Positions 4,341 through 5,615 of a DNA stretch of 5,615 nt are shown piece after piece. Both the position numbers and the translations under genes were made by a program. Each line of letters opens with the position of its first letter. Within the stretch, counting starts at the first letter, position 1. The notes under the pieces were generated by a model. That model was not told the origin of the DNA and did not search any database. It was given only the letters and a program-made list of their open reading frames with translations. The DNA lies in assembly GCA_024691625.1 (NCBI GenBank), contig JAILNL010000005.1, positions 1 to 5,615 of the forward strand, in the 5' to 3' direction. Source of the stretch: Schwartzia sp. (in: firmicutes) (lineage in GTDB: Bacteria > Bacillota > Negativicutes > Selenomonadales > Selenomonadaceae).

Positions 4341-5615
4341 CTCCACATCTCGGGGACGGATTGCTCCCTCCTCGTCCTGCTGTATATGAAGTCCAAACAT
4401 AGCCAAAAGATTGTTGAGACGTTCTATTTTTTCGCCGTTCGGCTGCTCATGAACACGGTACAGGAAAGGAAGCTCCTTCTTTTCCATGTGCTCCGCTACA
4501 GTCTCGTTTGCGAGAAGCATACATTCCTCAACAATAGACTCCGAAAGCGAGCCCTCTCTCTTAATGAGCTCAATCGGGTGGCCTTCCGCGTCCAGCTTTA
4601 CTTTAATCTCAGGAAGATCAAAATCTATAGAGCCTCTTGCATGGCGCACCTTTTTGCGTGCATTGCGCAGCTCACGGAGAGTTTCAAGCATCGGGAGAAG
4701 GTCCTTATTCTTCTCCGTCGCCTCAGGATCATTGTCTACGAGAACTTTATTCACGATATTGTACGTCAGACGGCGGTATACACGTATGACCGCCGGGATA
4801 ATTTCATAGCTTTCAACCTTACCGCTCGGGGAAATCTGCATTTCGCACGCCATTGAAAGACGGTCCTCGCCCTGGTTAAGGCTGCAGATTCCGTTGGAAA
4901 GCTCAAAGGGAAGCATAGGAATAACACGGTCAACAAGATAAACACTCGTTCCACGCGCGTATGCTTCTTTATCAAGGGGTTCTCCCTCGCGTACATACCA
5001 GCTCACATCGGCAATATAGACACCAAGGAACCAGCCACCGTCTTTACGGCGCTCCGCATAGACCGCATCATCAAAATCCTTGGAGTCATCACCGTCAATA
5101 GTGACCGTTGTAAAGTCACGGCGGTCACGGCGTCCTTCATATTCCTGCGGCATAACCGTCTGCTGAATATGGTTTGCCTGATTCTGTACATCAGCAGGAA
5201 ATTCCTGCGAAAGGTCATATTGGCGCATTACAGAAAGCACATCTACGCCCGGATCGCCCGTTTTTCCGAGTACTTCCGTAACCTGTCCTTCAGCACTGTG
5301 TCGTCCTTCAGGCCATTTTGTGATTTCCACAACGACCTTCATTCCGTTCTTTGCTCCGCCAAAAGCTTTTTTCGGCACAAAAATATCCTGTCCGAGCTTC
5401 TGGTCATCAGGCGTTACAAACGCAAAAGAGCGTGTTGCCGCAAAAGTACCTACAATTTTCGTGTTGGCACGTTCAACAATGCGGATAATTTCACCCTCGC
5501 GGGAACGTCCCGGTATAGGCGACGGCGTTACACGAGCGACTACGTGGTCGCCGTGCATGGCACTTCCCAGCATTGCTCCCGGAACAAAAACGTCTGTCTC
5601 GGTTTCAGTAAGACG
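4338..5615 (-). CDS. rnr: Ribonuclease R, N-terminal part (cold-shock domains and first part of RNB), open at the window edge
   Basis: The frame enters from the right edge. The ATG at 5571-5573 is internal, because 14 further codons upstream continue the conserved pattern (DVFVPGAMLGSAMHGDHVVARV), the end of the first cold-shock domain. The true start is outside the window, probably 70-80 codons away. A second cold-shock domain follows (GTFAATRSFAFVTPDD, DIFVPKK). The RNB domain then begins, with TIDGDDSKDFDDAV at about 5055-5099 holding the aspartates that bind catalytic Mg2+, followed by GVYIADVSWYV, GTSVYLVDRVIPMLP and LSNGICSLNQGEDRLSM. It ends at the TAG 4338-4340 after 425 visible residues, before the catalytic arginine motif, S1 domain and Lys-rich tail. 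A product stopping here should not be a working nuclease. Together with 3375-4337 it makes one normal-looking RNase R broken only by the amber codon. Confidence 0.93.
   Translation of the reverse strand, partial: RLTETETDVFVPGAMLGSAMHGDHVVARVTPSPIPGRSREGEIIRIVERANTKIVGTFAATRSFAFVTPDDQKLGQDIFVPKKAFGGAKNGMKVVVEITKWPEGRHSAEGQVTEVLGKTGDPGVDVLSVMRQYDLSQEFPADVQNQANHIQQTVMPQEYEGRRDRRDFTTVTIDGDDSKDFDDAVYAERRKDGGWFLGVYIADVSWYVREGEPLDKEAYARGTSVYLVDRVIPMLPFELSNGICSLNQGEDRLSMACEMQISPSGKVESYEIIPAVIRVYRRLTYNIVNKVLVDNDPEATEKNKDLLPMLETLRELRNARKKVRHARGSIDFDLPEIKVKLDAEGHPIELIKREGSLSESIVEECMLLANETVAEHMEKKELPFLYRVHEQPNGEKIERLNNLLAMFGLHIQQDEEGAIRPRDVE

Overview
The window reads as a chromosomal piece of an anaerobic Bacillota-type (Firmicutes) genome. 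The signs are the rnr-smpB gene pair, strong GGAGG-type ribosome binding sites, rho-independent terminators, and a LysA of the clostridial/Bacteroidales-like branch. A Negativicutes host (Selenomonas/Megasphaera-like) is my guess, from the look of SmpB and a base composition that looks near 50% GC. That placement is inference from memory, not a search result. No mobile element, CRISPR array, tRNA or rRNA was seen.

Layout. (1) Positions 1-1151, plus strand: the 3' part of lysA (diaminopimelate decarboxylase), followed by a 20-bp perfect-stem terminator at 1164-1211. (2) Positions 1212-1523: a gene-free stretch with an AT-rich segment, a good extended -10 promoter, and a sequence that folds into a closed stem with a terminal hairpin and ends at a strong terminator (1487-1514). 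I read it as a candidate small non-coding RNA of about 204 nt on the plus strand. (3) Positions 1524-5615, minus strand: a gene cluster read from right to left as rnr (ribonuclease R, cut by the right edge), smpB (tmRNA-binding protein), and an exported class 3 lipase with an extra C-terminal domain. The terminator at 1487-1514 can also serve this cluster from the other side.

The most striking point is in rnr. The reading frame is conserved from the second cold-shock domain through the RNB domain, S1 domain and Lys-rich tail, but an in-frame TAG codon (4338-4340) lies inside the RNB domain. It sits between the catalytic aspartate cluster and the catalytic arginine motif. The codon just after it is GTG, and GGAG lies just upstream. 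The options are a sequencing or assembly error, a recent nonsense mutation, amber read-through, or a split enzyme made by termination-reinitiation. The sequence alone cannot decide between them.

How the genes work together. SmpB and tmRNA rescue stalled ribosomes, and RNase R, through its Lys-rich tail, is recruited to degrade the faulty mRNA, so rnr-smpB is a functional pair. The lipase appears to be a passenger in the same transcription unit. LysA (last step of lysine synthesis) belongs to a separate, converging unit.
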